Below, one piece after another: positions 1-13,060 of a stretch of 64,000 nucleotides of DNA (position 1 is the stretch's first letter; each line of letters opens with the position of its first letter). The translations under genes were made by a program, and so were the position numbers. Source of the stretch: Chrysoperla carnea (taxonomy: Eukaryota > Arthropoda > Insecta > Neuroptera > Chrysopidae); assembly GCF_905475395.1 (NCBI RefSeq), contig NC_058341.1, positions 61,883,501 through 61,947,500 on the forward strand, written 5' to 3'. Below the pieces are notes generated by a model. It searched no databases. It was not told the DNA's origin and worked only from the letters and a program-made list of their open reading frames with translations.

Positions 1-180
1 TGATTACAAATATGTGCCTCGATTTTATGTATAGTGGTGAAAAAAAATTATTAACAATTTAATTGCTTAAATCGCTGTAATACAGAAACCATCAATTGTA
101 ACGACAAAAGTTGTCGACAAACCTTGTGTAACATATAAATTTCCATTTTTTTTTAAATCTATTTACAAAAAGCATTTTCA
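1..180. mobile_element. Partial copy of the GTCAC-ended TIR element
   Basis: The first ~180 bases resemble the left two-thirds of the element at 24516-24723: GATTACAAATATGTGCCTCG here against GATTACGACTATGTGCGTCG there. Both continue into an AACAATTTAATT stretch and a CTGTAA...GAAAC segment. The true left end lies outside the window and the right end has decayed. Confidence 0.55.
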
Positions 181-3100
181 GCCGAGGGATAGAGCACTTC
201 AATTGGCCGCGCGACAATTCTCAAGAAATTTTTCTTCGCGCTAATTACCGATAATTATATCCGTAATTATCAAAAAACTTCATGAGACATTTTTTAAGGA
301 AATTTTGATTTTGCACTAGTTATGTACACTGCGTCTACTATTATATTAACAATTTTCCATTATTTCTCAATGCAAGAAAAATTTTCTAATGAAGGTTTAT
401 ATTTTGCAACCGACTTGAAAAGGTAACATAGAGGTAACATAAAAGTTTTCAAATAATGAAAAGATAACAAAAATTAAATTTTCAAAGAGTTTAATCGTTT
501 GAAGTTTTGCGATAACTTTTATCAGCATTCTATGATTCATACTTAGTCGAAGAACCGAAGCAATGAAGTTCGAAAAATTTTAGCAGTAAGTCGGATTTGA
601 ATGCGGTTTTCAGCTTTCGGTTCGTTAGAGCGTCAGGAATTATTGTGACCTAAATTGATTTTTAAGAAATTTAAAATAAGCAATTTACATAAATAATATT
701 ATGTTTAAATTGCTTTTTAAATTAACCGTAAATAAACTAAATTTACAATCCGATTAATAGTTATGAAAATGATTCCAAACTTGTTACACGGGAGGTTTTC
801 GCGGTCGCTGAACAGGAATATCGTCAGAATTGATCTTCGAGGTACCTTTGGCATCACGGTAAACGGTATCCCGTCTTCTCTTTATAGTGTACGCCTTTGT
901 TTCATAACATAAATATTATTTCTACTTACTTGAAAAAATTATTGGTATTTCTCGTTTTCAAAATATTATTATACAAACAAATGAATTCTTACAGTATTTG
1001 AGATGTAAATGGACATCGCAGATGAGACATCGGACAAACTATAAAATTACATAAAAGATGTTAAGTTCAAAAAAATTATGATTATAGTTTTTGATACACA
1101 TAATTTTAAACCATATATTTATCTGCATTTTTTTTTTTTTTTTGGATTGTTGCTGTGTGGTTGAAATGTTTCTAACATGAGATCTTGGGCACATCTGTTA
1201 TATTCGTTTACTGCGTAGTTCAGTAAATAATGTTACAAATAGCTTAGCTTAGAGCCTTTAAACTGGTGTTTGATATCATACAAGCTAGGGGTGATAACGA
1301 AAATATTTTTAGAAATTCGGTACAAATATGTTAATTTCTTTATTTTCATCAGAAATCTTTTCATCAGTCTTTACACAGTTATCAAAAATATTTTAACGGA
1401 ATTTCGTTAAATCGTTCAACTATTTGCTTGATGGTTTTATACATCTGTTTTATGCAACCGTTGTGATATTTTTCAGCTAACTAACTGCTGTTTGAGTCAA
1501 TCATCGATAGGCCGTTGGAATAATCACCATATATTTCAAATTTAGAATTCTATTAATTTCGTTATTTTTCCAAAATTCTTTAAACAGTTATGAATAATGA
1601 ATCGTTGAAATATTTTAACGAAATGTAATCAAATCGAAGTTAAAAGATAGCCGTTAAGTGTTTTAGAAAGAGCTTGCCCATCAATTTTCGTTTATCATAA
1701 ACAAGCAGATACCCACTCGGTTTGCTGAACAATTTCAAATCCAAAAAAAAAGACTACCGTGTTATTGCCCTCACTTATTCTCCCTTTTGTTCACTATTTT
1801 ATGGATTTTAATTTTTTGGTGCGGAATTCTAATTTTTATGAAAATAAAATTTAGCCATGATAGTCGCTGATAATGAAACTTCTCTCGTTTATAAATATAA
1901 TAATTTTAAGCTGTCGTGGAATTAGTCTAAACAGCTGTTAAGGGAACATACGGGAACATATACCATCGGGATAAAAACTACGTGCTACGTACGTACACTT
2001 TGTGTTAATCTAGGTTATAAACTATCTGTGTTCCAAATTTCATTCAAATCCGTTTTTGTGTGAAAAATAGACAATTCATACATCCACACATCCTCACAAA
2101 CTTTCGCATTTATAATATTAATAGGATAATTATAAAATGAAATTAATTGTCTTTGCAAGGTCAATGTAAAACGGTTCTTCAATAGTTTATCATAATTTTG
2201 TTTGTTTTTGTTCACTAAAATTACGTATGGTAATCAAGGATAATTAGAAATCTTTCTTGTTTATGAATTATTGTTGAAAACTATATTGAAATTTATAAGT
2301 AATGCTGGGCAAAACCAGTCACACAAATCTTGTGATCAAGATTAAGGTTAACAGCATCACTAGACTGGACTAAGTTCAAGTTATAGTAGGTTTTCATATT
2401 AAAAAAGAACTTTTTATACAATTACTTTATTCGCAAAAGGCCAATAAAATAAAATACATAAAAAGTGGGTTGTGGAATGAATTTCCAATAAGCTGAAAAA
2501 AGCTGTTTTTGCAATCCCAAACTGGTAAATAAAATTTAAACAGGATCAAATTCTATTTCGAATCAACATCCAAAACTTAAAATTTGGTTCAGTGGTATAG
2601 TCGAAATCGAATGATAAAATCCGGAAAAATTTTTCATTTTGGTGCAAACTTTCATTTTACATTTTAGTGGCAATATACACTTTTATTGAAATTAAAAATG
2701 TTTTTCATTCATACTACTTCAAATCTCTACTCAGGCTATGAATAATATGTTTAAAATTAATTTTCAGATTCGACATTGAAATGTTCTTAGCCATAACGCT
2801 GCATTAAATGTGGGCCTCACACTTCATATTTATAAAAGTTGGGCAACTGAAAACGACTTTGAACAAACCAATTTTGAATTGATACCAAATTTTGTCCTTC
2901 AAAACGACTAAATATAAAAATTGGGCTGTCTATATAACGTAAAATTTTATTCTATGAGTTTCTTTACAAAAGTAATCTGTTTCAAAAGCATATGGTATGT
3001 AAAGCCGCAAAATATAAGTTGGCAATTAAATCAAAAATTTTACCAATTTCTAAATTTTAATTTCGGCTGTCCCCTGAACCGAATTAGAAGTTTTAGATTC

Positions 3101-5208
3101 TCATTTGACGCATTCTTCAGAATTTAACCATCTTTAACTAAAATTTCGCAGTTATTTGGCTCTCTAAAGTTATGCACACCTCCTGGAACTGCGCAAGCTC
3201 ATATTACGTGAATTGAAGATATAATGAAGGTATGAAAACGAAAGCTGGAAATTAATTATCCGAAAAATTTGAATTTGATTGGCCTATAACATTTTTTTGT
3301 TTTCTTGAATTTTGTAAGCCATTTTATTTACGCAAATATTTTCCATTTCCCCGTTTAAAACTTAAACTTAAGTTTACGATTTCATTTAATCTATGAATGT
3401 GTCTCTTGTGTCTTTCTGTTATTGCCTATTATAACCTGTTTTCTACGAATATACAAAAAGTTGAAATTTGGAACTTATATAAAGTTTAATGATAAAATCG
3501 CGCAACTAAAATATAAACAATCGAGTTATAATTTGTAGAAAATGTAGAAAATATGAAAACGCAATAAATGTAGAAAAATTGTCAGTTGTTTTTGTATTAC
3601 TAATTTGATATATACCATACTTTTTCGTACAGTGAATTCAGAATAATTAGACAAAGGTTTTTGTAACAGACATTGGTTGAATATAGAAACATATAGAAGA
3701 CAATGATGAAAGGAAGTCTAAAAATGCTAACAAGAAAATTTAAAAAATATTCAAAAGTATTTTTAGCACAAAGAACAGAAGAGATTCCAAATTTCATTTG
3801 ATTCCAAATTTCATTTTTTTAGACAAAATCTCAGATAGAAAACAAGGTCACAATTTTATGCAAAATAGGAAATAATCTTGAAATAAAATCGTGTCGATTA
3901 AAAACTATAAAAGGTACAATCAACATTCAATGTGTAGGTATTTAATAATAAAATAATATTTTTATCTTGTATCTTGAATTGAATGTTTCCTTTCTTCCAT
4001 GGTCCATAAACTTTTCATAAATAATTTATATCAAATGAATGATTTAATTTTTTTTTATTTAGTGTTAAATTCAATTTGTAAAATATTTGAACCATTTTAC
4101 AACAATATGGTTTCATAAATATCGAAATACAAAACATCTGCAAGTATTTTATAATACGAAATAATTTCTCTTTCTTTGAAAGGGAGCACTTTTTGTGCAT
4201 TATTTTTTCAACCTGAAATTGGTATAAAATCTACTGGAGAATACTAGAAATTCTACAACTTATTTTCAAGGTTAAATTTGATGAAAATGCACCAAAGGTT
4301 TTTACAAACACTTAAGTCCAGTGCACTTTCCAGAAACCTCAAAAGATGTTGGTCTTTTTATTTGGAAAGCGAATTTTTCATTCCACACATTATATTTATC
4401 TGTCTGTTTTTGCTCTAGAAAGCTGAAAATAGTTTTGACTCGAATAGAATTTTTCGATTTTCTCTCACGATCTTACAGTTTTGAAAGAAAATTTTCTTAT
4501 TAATCCAAAAAAGTTTATCGGAGCCGAATTTCGAATTTTTCGCTTAATGTCAGATACTTTTTTTATATTGCACTTTCGGGTACAACTCTGAAACTTTGAA
4601 TATAAAATGGCCCCCTTAAAAAATGTAAAATTTTTGCCCGAAATATTAATATATGACGTATCATGTATCACGAATGGATTATATATACCATTGCGGCTAA
4701 TTTAATAGCTTCTCACTTAAAAATTTGAAACCCCTGAGAAGGTTGAGAGTCGACCGTAGTTCAATGTCAGTGATTACAGAGGTCAATGCATTCGTTTTTT
4801 CTTTTAGTTCTTTTTAGATCAATTTACATCATTTTTACCTTAGGATAGAAATATGCCGATGAATCTTATGATTACATGGATGTTCAAAAACTTGATGTTT
4901 TACCCTAAAAAAGACGCAGACTAACCTCAAATTTGTCGCACATTGCCATTTTTTAAAATTCCTGCAAAGCATCACATAGCCCAAATGACCAGATATAAAA
5001 GGGTTTTGTCCATAATTAGAAAAATTAAATTCTTACAACGCGCAACAAGTTCTTCATTTACCAACCAGGTACCGCACATGATCGTTTTCTCTAATAATAT
5101 TCCTTAACTTTTAATACCTAACGCAAACCAAAAGCACTTAATTTGCTTATTCTTTTGACCCCGCGCCATCTTAATTCGACACTGTTTATTAATATCTATA
5201 TTCGATAT
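181..5208. other. AT-rich DNA with no supported gene
   Basis: The few open frames are short, AT-biased and match nothing recognised. There are homopolymer runs (for example T at about 1129-1143). I see no RNA gene or element with defined ends here. Confidence 0.6.
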
Positions 5209-6101
5209 CAGGCCCGTGTGCAAGGGAAGGGTTTTGGGGGCCAAAACTCCTCCCATAGAGAATGTTTCCACATAATATTTGAACTAATAAAATAGTCTTG
5301 TAAATGCACCCATTTGTAAGGCGCATTTCTATTGACGAATCAGATATCCATGCATATTTCGAGCTCGGTACATTCTTTGACTTTGTGTTTGAGTCGAGTA
5401 CTTCAAACAGAAAACCTGGATCTTGGCAAGGCTATCGAACTAGCTGATGCTGTGAAACATTTTGATTGCAAGAAGTAGAAACGCTGGAGAAAAGTTCTGA
5501 AAAATTTTCAATATCATGAGCGATATCTGCGATGAGTACGACATAGAAGTGCAGAAGCTAAGGTTCGCGTCGTAACACAATCAACGCTCGGATATACAGA
5601 CTGATTCAGTTGAAGATTATAATATTATAATGTTTTAACAAATTCAGTTTTTCTCTTTCTCAATAAAAAGAACAATTTTGATGAAAATTCTTGCTCGACT
5701 TTTTGAACTAGAATATTCAATTTTACACGATGATTTTCGTGACATCCAAATGTCTACTAAATGCTGTTCGTTCTGACAGCTTTGCGTGTGACAACAGCGG
5801 CTAACAAACGCTGCTTTTTAACCTTGCGTCGTCTCGAAACATACCTTAGATCGACAATATCTGAAGATTGGCTAAACGGTTTAGTACTCTCTCAATATAT
5901 ATTGCGGTTGATGCATACAGTTTTTTTCTGTACATTTCAGAAATAACTCATTGAAAAACAATGACTATATATCACATTTTGACCTAATTAAATGTTCGCT
6001 TGCTCAAAAAAAATAATTTTCTGTTTTTATTGACTTTATGGCGTAACATGGCGAACAAAAGTTTGAACCCCTCCTTTGGATAATTCCTGCGCACAGGCCT
6101 G
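5209..6101 (+). mobile_element. Decayed, internally deleted hAT transposon with 8-bp target duplication
   Basis: The element starts CAGGCCCGTGTGCAAGG and ends with the inverse of CAGGCCTGTGCGCAGG. It is flanked by TTCGATAT (5201-5208) and TTCGACAT (6102-6109), 7 of 8 matching, as expected for the 8-bp duplication of hAT elements. Inside lies a broken hAT transposase reading in the same direction. At 893 bp it is far shorter than an autonomous element. Confidence 0.85.
5365..5945 (+). pseudogene. hAT transposase C-terminal remnant (dimerisation region)
   Basis: The clearest part is 5761-5946, which reads TTAANKRCFLTLRRLETYLR then STISEDWLNGLVLSQYI; this is the hAT C-terminal dimerisation motif typical of ZMYM-type hAT proteins. 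Upstream pieces in shifted frames read VLQTENLDLGKAIELADAV and DICDEYDIEVQKLRF then SVEDYN, in the order found in this family. Stops and frameshifts separate the pieces and the N-terminal catalytic part is missing, so the gene is dead. Confidence 0.8.
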
Positions 6102-6109
6102 TTCGACAT

Positions 6110-7440
6110 TGGTTTATTAACATTAATAAACCTGATCATATGAATCCAGATACTTTTATCAATTATTTTGTTAATTTTAGCCGCCCAAAATGTAAACAAT
6201 AAATCAATTACATCACGTACAAATAAAATAATATTTCTTAAATATATTTCATAGTATAGGAGTAAATTAATTATATAACGTTCATTAATTTCTATATCCA
6301 ATACAAGAAATACATGAAAGTATTTCAAAAACTGAAACAATCAAAATCAAAGTTATATATAGTTAACATTTTTCAAAAAAAAAAAATATTTTCTACACTT
6401 TATACGAATATTTTTATGTACCAAATTGTTACAAACGAATGTGTACAGAATTACAATATATAAAAAATAAATAAAAATAAAAAGTCACCAAATATATAGA
6501 TAACACTATATTGATAAAAGATAATGGATATATTTACAATTTGAAAAACAAAGTATTGGTTGGTAAAATTATTTCATAAAAAAAGTGGCCCACTGTAAAA
6601 AAGAAGAGTATATCTGCTTCTAAATTTTTAATAGAGTATTCTACTATTCGAAAAAGTACTTCAAAATGTTGATTTTGCAAATAAAAAGGTACCAAAAACT
6701 TATTTCGGAAAAATACACACGCTTTCTTGCCAAAAACTTAAATTAAATTTTAAACCTTTTTTAAACTGTCAAAAACGAAGGCATCGAATTTGGTGACGTA
6801 ATATCGGTATCATTATATGAAATAACACAAATAACTTTGACAGATATATTCATAGACAAATAATTATAATAAATATTTATTATCTATGGATATATTATAC
6901 TCAGTTGTCTACACTAAACTAACTGATGGTCTATGGTTCATACTTATATGACATCACATCAGGGCTTGCCCGCGTTTTAGGTCACGTGATATACAGTTTA
7001 AAAATTACGATTTTTAATTTTAATATTATAAAAGAAAAATGTGCTTTTATGACTCGAAATCAGAATATTTAAGTATATTTTCAAATAAATTTTAACTTTT
7101 TTCAAATTTCATAATTTACTTTTCACTACCGAAACTACCCTCTTCAATAGAAAATGTTTTATTCTAGACTCCCACCAGACCTGTCTGAATCCATATTAGA
7201 TCCCCTGGGCACACACTGTTTGTGGACTATTTTAAAAAACGAGTTTTCTTAACTTTTTACTAAATATCACTAAGAATCACACGTAGACTTAGTTCTTTTT
7301 GTATTATTGCAGACAACATAAATCAGCCATTTTTTAAAATTATTAATAATAAATAGACGAAAAATTATTTATACATACTAATTGACACTTCAAATAATGT
7401 AGGCGCAGAGTGGGTTTTGCATGCATTTACAGATCCTTCC
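6110..7440. other. AT-rich DNA without recognised features
   Basis: A 118-residue frame on the minus strand (5984-6340) is hydrophobic, built from AT-rich codons, overlaps the hAT end and shows no domain, so I treat it as chance. Nothing else is seen. Confidence 0.5.
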
Positions 7441-7449
7441 TAACAAGGA

Positions 7450-7930
7450 ATTTTCAACTTGCTCAGATCGCTCAGAGTGGGGGGAAAAATTGTTATAAAC
7501 AAGTTAATTGTTTATACGACCATAGCTTCTAAAATATTGTAAACAAAAATAACATTGCATAAGGTCGGCGCGCAGCGCTTGGTTTGAAAGAATGGTCCGC
7601 AGAATGGCCAATAAATAATATTTTTGTACTTCATTTTAAAGTTTATATTTTAATGTTATGCACATAAAATACGTTTTATGCAATATCATCCAAGCTAGCC
7701 TGATTGTAAGTTTTAAGTTTTATCATTTTTCCGGCCCGCTATTAGTTTAGAAAGTCGAAAGCGAGCCCTTAACGAAAGAAAACCCCCACATAATTATAAA
7801 TGAGAAAATTGCAAATTTGTTCTACTTTAAGAATCTTTTTCATGTTTTAAATATTTTTATTAAAACTTGAGTTTATTGCAACCGAACGCGAACGCGAAAT
7901 TTATAAATGAATTCTGATTCAATCAAATTA
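7450..7930. repeat. Dispersed repeat B, copy 1
   Basis: It is shared in the same orientation with 22340-22870. Common blocks are AATTGTTTATACGRCCATAGC, GCGCTTGGTTTGAAA, TGGCCAATAAATAATATTTT, the CGGCCCGCTAT/CTGGCCCGCTAT block and GAGAAAATTGCAAATTTGTT. It has no coding capacity and its class is unknown. Confidence 0.7.
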
Positions 7931-9540
7931 AAAAGGGGGTGAACGTTGCATCAAATCAGATATGTTTGTTTTTTTGATATGTTATTGGCAATGTAAAGGC
8001 AATATTAAATCCAAGTTTTCGACCTCGGCAAACGACCGGATCGGTATGACATTTTGCTTCTCTTGTCGGTTATATCAGTAGTAACTCCAGGTATGAATAT
8101 AATGAATATAACAGGTATGACTAGGGATGCGTTTTTACCAGTAAAATATATATTTTACTTAATTTACCAATAAACTTTTGGTAAATTAACGGGCAATAAC
8201 CGAATAAATTTGTAATGCCATCTAGTATATCTTCAACGCATTACCAAAGCTATTGAGCATAACGCGGGATATATAAATATGAAATTAAATTTTGTATTCC
8301 TTATTCCAGTTGTATTATTCAAAAGTGGATTGAATAAATAATTTCAATAATCACTTATAAGTGATTATATTATAAAAAGGTTCATTTAAAAAAAAATACT
8401 GGTTAATTAACATTCAAAAATGTATTTTGCCGGTTAATTAACTAAATAATCTACCGGTAAATAACCAGATAATTGTCCTTTCGAATGACTAGGTATTACT
8501 CATACCTGACAAGCGTATTATTGTTGTGTTAATAACTCCCTGACAAGGCTCTGACCCTCACTTCAATATTTCTCCGAGATTTTTGAATGTTTTGAGTTTA
8601 ATGTTTGAGTTAAAATAAGAACAACTTAGTGAAAACGCACAAAAATTGCATCAAATCACATGATCCTTCCGTTTGATACCTCGAAAACAAGAAATAATTA
8701 AAAAAATTTGAGAAAAATTCGACTAACTCATGTATTGCAATAATTTCGATCGTCCGATTTAATGCGCCTCTAATGCTCATAAATTTTCTAAGCTTGGCCC
8801 AATACTATAAACAATTACTATCAAAGCTTTAAACAATATTGGTTCCGTTTTTTTCTCTTCTATCACTCATTTAATTTTGCAAAGAACGTCACTTTTTTTG
8901 TGTATGCATTGTATATTCCAATGGGAACTATTTGTAGCATACATAATAAAACCGGACGTCGTTTATAAAGAATATGTTGTTGTTATCAAGTAGCGTCGGT
9001 ATGCCAACAGATGTTCGTGGACGCCTTTCAGTCGGTACTACATATACATATACATGCATATAAACATATACAACTAAGTATATAATACTCTTCTGATAAA
9101 AGATTTGTGTGTGCAGATAGATAGATATAAACACATTCACGTATTTTACGGTCGTCCGTCGGACGATTGGCACCACTAAGATGTTGTTTTTTTTTTATGA
9201 ATACAATTTGATGTCTTATAAAATTTTTGTAAAGCTTTATTTACACAGTCTACCAGTTTTAATCGGACTGATGTGTTTTCGAATGAATTTTTTAACACCA
9301 TAATATTTAAGTATTTAGTTCGAAAAACATTTTTAAAATTTCCCAAAATTTTATTGTGGAAACAATTTAAACAGTAGATGATTATAAAAGGACATGTATG
9401 TCGCTTCAAGTTAGTTGTTAAATGATTCTCAGTACGTAACAACGGGCGATCGAATAGTATAAGAGAGTAGAAACGGTCGGTGTTTAGTTAAAATGGTTTT
9501 GATTTTCTGAATCTAAATGTTTTAAAACAAATTTTATAAA
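7931..9540. other. AT-rich DNA without recognised genes
   Basis: It contains a TTAACCGG-type run of short inverted motifs around 8130-8470 (GGTAAATTAAC, GGTTAATTAAC, CCGGTAAATAACC) and a TATACATATACATGCATATA low-complexity run near 9040-9070. No coding signal is seen. Confidence 0.45.
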
Positions 9541-9544
9541 TACA

Positions 9545-10080
9545 AGTGAAAACAAACAATGGAATGAGTTAATTGTTAAAATGCCATGTATAGACAGTGT
9601 TGATTACGCAATCGTTTATATTTTTACGTCATGTAAGTAAAAAAAAGGTAGCCACTCTTATACATAAGGTAATAAGAGTATCTGTCTTCTCACCTCCTCG
9701 GGGGATATAGAATATTCTAAAAACAATTAAACATATACATATTATATGTAACGTATAAATTTAAGATATATATAATACCTATATACATACTATATAATGT
9801 TTCTAACCTAATTTTTCTAACAAGAGACCCAATTGACCTATGTTGCTCATTTACGAAGTCGATCTCATTTTTACGTCCTAAGCACGCTATAAAAGTTTCA
9901 GCTTGATCTCTATTTTCGTTTTTAAGTTATCGTGTTGACAGACAGACAGACGGACATCCAGAAATGGACTAATTAGGTGAGTTTAAAATATTTGAACACT
10001 TTTATATCAAAAAATTGTTCGTCGGATCAATATTTTTAAGCGTTACAAACTTGGCATGATATATTTCATATATACATGGT
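9545..10080 (+). repeat. 560-bp repeat family A, copy 1
   Basis: It starts near AAGTGAAAACAAACAATGG and AGTTAATTGTT, continues CCATGTATAGACAGTGTTGA, and later has ACGTCCTAAGCACGCTATAA, a GACAGACAGACGGACA run, GGACTAATTAGGTGA and ATATACATGGTAT. The order of blocks is the same as in the other copies. It is non-coding. Confidence 0.8.
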
Positions 10081-10629
10081 ATACAAATATTTGAGCCTGA
10101 AATTGCTTTGTCGAAATAAAAATTTTTTGTCTTTATATTTGCTTACTTTTAAAACTTTTATTAGACCGTCTAAAGATAAGTTTAGAAATTTATTTCCACA
10201 GATGTCTCATACACTTTATGTTTTCTCTAACTTATACAAATGTACGTACTTATGTACTTTTTAAGAGATCTGTAGAATATTTTTAACAAACAATTTTTCG
10301 AATTTTTATTGCTTCATACAAATTTTATCAGGTGGAGATTTTTCGAAAATGGTAAAACACAAAATTTCCGATTTCAAAGAAAATCAGATGGAGTTGACAT
10401 GAAATCTCAATAAACAAATCTGCTAGGTATTCAAGATTCGCCACAAATTAGTGAAATTTGGTGTTCAGAAGTTTCCAGAGCATTTCTTTGAAATTATAAG
10501 AGATACAAATTTCCCGTTTGGTAGGGAAGTTCAAGTTATTGATTTATTATTCATACCAACCGATAATATTTAAGGAATGGCGGAGGGCTGGTGGTTTTTT
10601 GAAGAAATCAAATTGAGTCTGAAATATTT

Positions 10630-10820
10630 TGTTTCTATCCTATATACGACGAGGATGAATAGGTGAGGAATGAAAATAATTTAATTGTAGTTTTAAGTCT
10701 TCTTTCTGAGAATATTTGGATGTTAGCGTAACCAAAGTAATATATGCGAGATGCTTCTAATTGATCTTGTATATATGATCAACAAAAAAAGAAGAATTAC
10801 CAGGTCGTTACATTACTCCC
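10630..10820 (+). repeat. Headless copy of a tRNA-derived SINE-like repeat
   Basis: It matches the body of the element at 12330-12595. Both share an ATATACGACGAGGATGAAT-like start, a CTGAG...TTGG...TGTTA block, TAACCAAAGT and an end of ACCARGTCGTTACA. It lacks the tRNA-like head. Confidence 0.65.
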
Positions 10821-11259
10821 CTTACAATAGAACAAAAATTGAAAAAAAAAATCAAATGTAATTTAAATAAACGGTCCGAAACATCGGACAAGACTTTATA
10901 AAATTGATATATTATTATTGTAATATTTTGATTGAAAGCAGCCAATTGTAACAGGCCTAGGTATTTTTTGGATTTAATATAATATTTAGAAAGATGTAGT
11001 TTGGTAAGGGTGAGGTTAAGCAAAGATTACCAAGTTACAAAAGTTACTTAAAAAGATATTTAAAATAATATTTTATCAGTTTTGGGTAGAGTTGATTTGA
11101 CCACATTTGACGATTTCATTCCCTCAAGCTCCACGGCTTCAGAGAAAGGAGTCCCAGAGGGTAGTTATATCAAACCTAGGACCTTGTTGATATAAACCCT
11201 GATACGAAGTTTCACTGCTGTCCCCTCAGCTTCTCCCTCGAAAATCCTGCATTTTGAAG

Positions 11260-11935
11260 TGTTTTCTCTAGGGTAAACCATTCCTAGGAACACCTTATGG
11301 TTTAGCCTTGTGAAAAGTTTAATTGCAATCGTTGGAGCCATTTTTTAGAAAAGCCCAAAAAAAAGGTTTTCCCAAGAGTGTGGGCCTTCTTGAATTTTCC
11401 TGGATACGTAGCCTATACCAATCCTAGGAACACCTTAAGGTCTAGCCTTGTGTCAAGTTTAATCGAAATCGTTAGAGCCATTTTTGAGAAAACCCCAAAA
11501 TAATTTTTTCCCCAGGGTGTGGACCAATTGTGGATCAATTTTTCCCGGATATGTGGGTTATACCAAACCTAGGAACACCTTAAGGTCTAGCCTTGTGCCC
11601 AGTTTAATCGAAATCGCTAGATCCGCCTTTGAGAAAACCAAAAAAAAGTTTCTTCCAAGAGTGTGGGCCTTCTCGAATTTTCCCGGATATGTGGGTTATA
11701 CCAATCCTAGAAACACCTTAAGGTTTAGCCTTGTGCCTAGTTTAATCAAAATCATTTGAGCCGTTTTTGAGAAACCCCAAAAAAAAAGTTTTTCCCAAGG
11801 ATGTGGCCCTTCTTGAATTTTCCCGGATATGTGGCTTATACCAATTCTAGGAACATCTTAAGGTCTAGCCTTGTGCCCAGTTTAATCGAAATCGTTAGAT
11901 CCGTTTTTGAGAAAACCCCAAAAATCCTATTTTGG
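11260..11935 (+). repeat. Tandem array, about five units of ~142 bp
   Basis: The marker CCTAGGAACACCTTAAGG recurs near 11283, 11424, 11567, 11705 and 11847 (spacing 138-143). Each unit also carries TCTAGCCTTGTG, TTTAATCGAAATCG, TTTTGAGAAAA, CCAAGAGTGTGGGCC and GAATTTTCCCGGATATG. Units are diverged and the open frame across two of them (11484-11759) is only repeat sequence. Confidence 0.85.
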
Positions 11936-12065
11936 TCTAGAGGGAAGTACCCTTAAAAATGACCTAGGAAAAAAATGAAAAAATCGTCTGGAATTATTAC
12001 CAAACTGAACCTATGTACCGAGTTTGACAAAAATCGGTTGAAAATTGAAGGCTACAGCTTGGTAA

Positions 12066-12106
12066 CAGACACACCGACATACCGACATACCGACATACCG
12101 ACGGAC
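12066..12106 (+). repeat. CCGACATA short tandem repeat
   Basis: An 8-bp unit CCGACATA is repeated about four times within ACAGACAC...GACGGACGC, just downstream of the 142-bp array. PolyGACA-type tracts like this recur in repeat family A. Confidence 0.8.
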
Positions 12107-12327
12107 GCAACATTTTTAAAAAACCACTTTTTTCAGGGACCCTCAAAACGTGTATTTCCGTTGAAACACCGATATCGATTTTATTTTTGATCACAAACTT
12201 ATAATATAATAAAGTATATAATAATATAATAAAGTAAAAAATACATGCATCTAATAAAATAACAAACTTAACAAATCTATGTTCAAGGGAAGGATTCAGT
12301 TAATCATTTGAATTAAATTCATAAAAT

Positions 12328-12595
12328 GAATCGGTCAGTGGTAGAATGCTCGCCTGCCACGTGGGTGGTCCGAGTTCGATACACCAAGCTCTAAGATCCC
12401 CTACATATGATGACGATGAATATGGACACGAATAAAAAAAAAACTTGATTGAAGTTTAAAGTTCACTATCTGAGGGTAATTGGTTGTTAATGTAACCAAA
12501 GTGATATTACGAGATGGTAATCATGAATCTAATTAATAAGTATAAGATCAATAAGAAATAAGAATCACCAAGTCGTTACAATTCCTTATAGTGCT
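12328..12595 (+). repeat. tRNA-Gly(GCC)-derived SINE-like element
   Basis: The head (12331-12385) reads TCGGTCAGTGGTAGAATGC then TCGCCTGCCACGTGGG, which is the D-arm and anticodon arm of tRNA-Gly with GCC at 12356-12358, and then GAGTTCGAT, a B-box-like T-loop. The acceptor stem is not formed and the T-stem is broken, so it is not a working tRNA. The ~200-bp body that follows recurs at 10630-10820, which marks a dispersed repeat and not an isolated tRNA pseudogene. Both copies end ACCARGTCGTTACA. Confidence 0.75.
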
Positions 12596-13060
12596 TATTA
12601 TTGTCAGATCGGGTTGGTATGCAATAAAGCACTGTAGACCAACAACTTGAAGCTACATACCAATTGTCAATGCGAGATGAGGAGGCTAAAATTTTCCCCT
12701 CTGTCTTGAAATTCTTGATTAGCTTCTTCTGAGACAGAACCCAAGACATAAGGTACCTAAATTTACCATTATCTTACGATTTATGACACAACCAAAAACT
12801 ATTTTAAATGAATTATAATGACGTCACCAAAAATGAAATGATGTAGAAGGCACAAAACTGTGATGATACCAGTTGTATTTAATTATGAATTGAATTTCAA
12901 ACGAATTTAAATCGTATAAATTTCCAAAAATCGTCTCCTGAATTTTCACAAAGATAATCATGCCTTGTTTAGACATTCAAAGTTCTTGTCCCAACACGTA
13001 GCCTAAACCTACTGTACCTTTTTGAACATTGAACGTATACTTACCACTATATAAAATGTT

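Noticed and set aside
58..5200. Host exons in the first 5 kb
   Set aside because: No open frame longer than about 70 codons, and none shows a recognisable motif or flanking splice sites that would make a gene.
5984..6340. 118-residue minus-strand open frame
   Set aside because: It is hydrophobic and AT-rich, has no domain, and its downstream part overlaps the right end of the hAT element.
12066..12106. CRISPR-like repeat array
   Set aside because: It is an 8-bp simple repeat without spacers, in a eukaryotic context.
12331..12390. Functional tRNA-Gly(GCC) gene
   Set aside because: The anticodon arm is good, but no acceptor stem forms, the T-stem is broken and the D-arm lacks bases. The attached body is a dispersed repeat.
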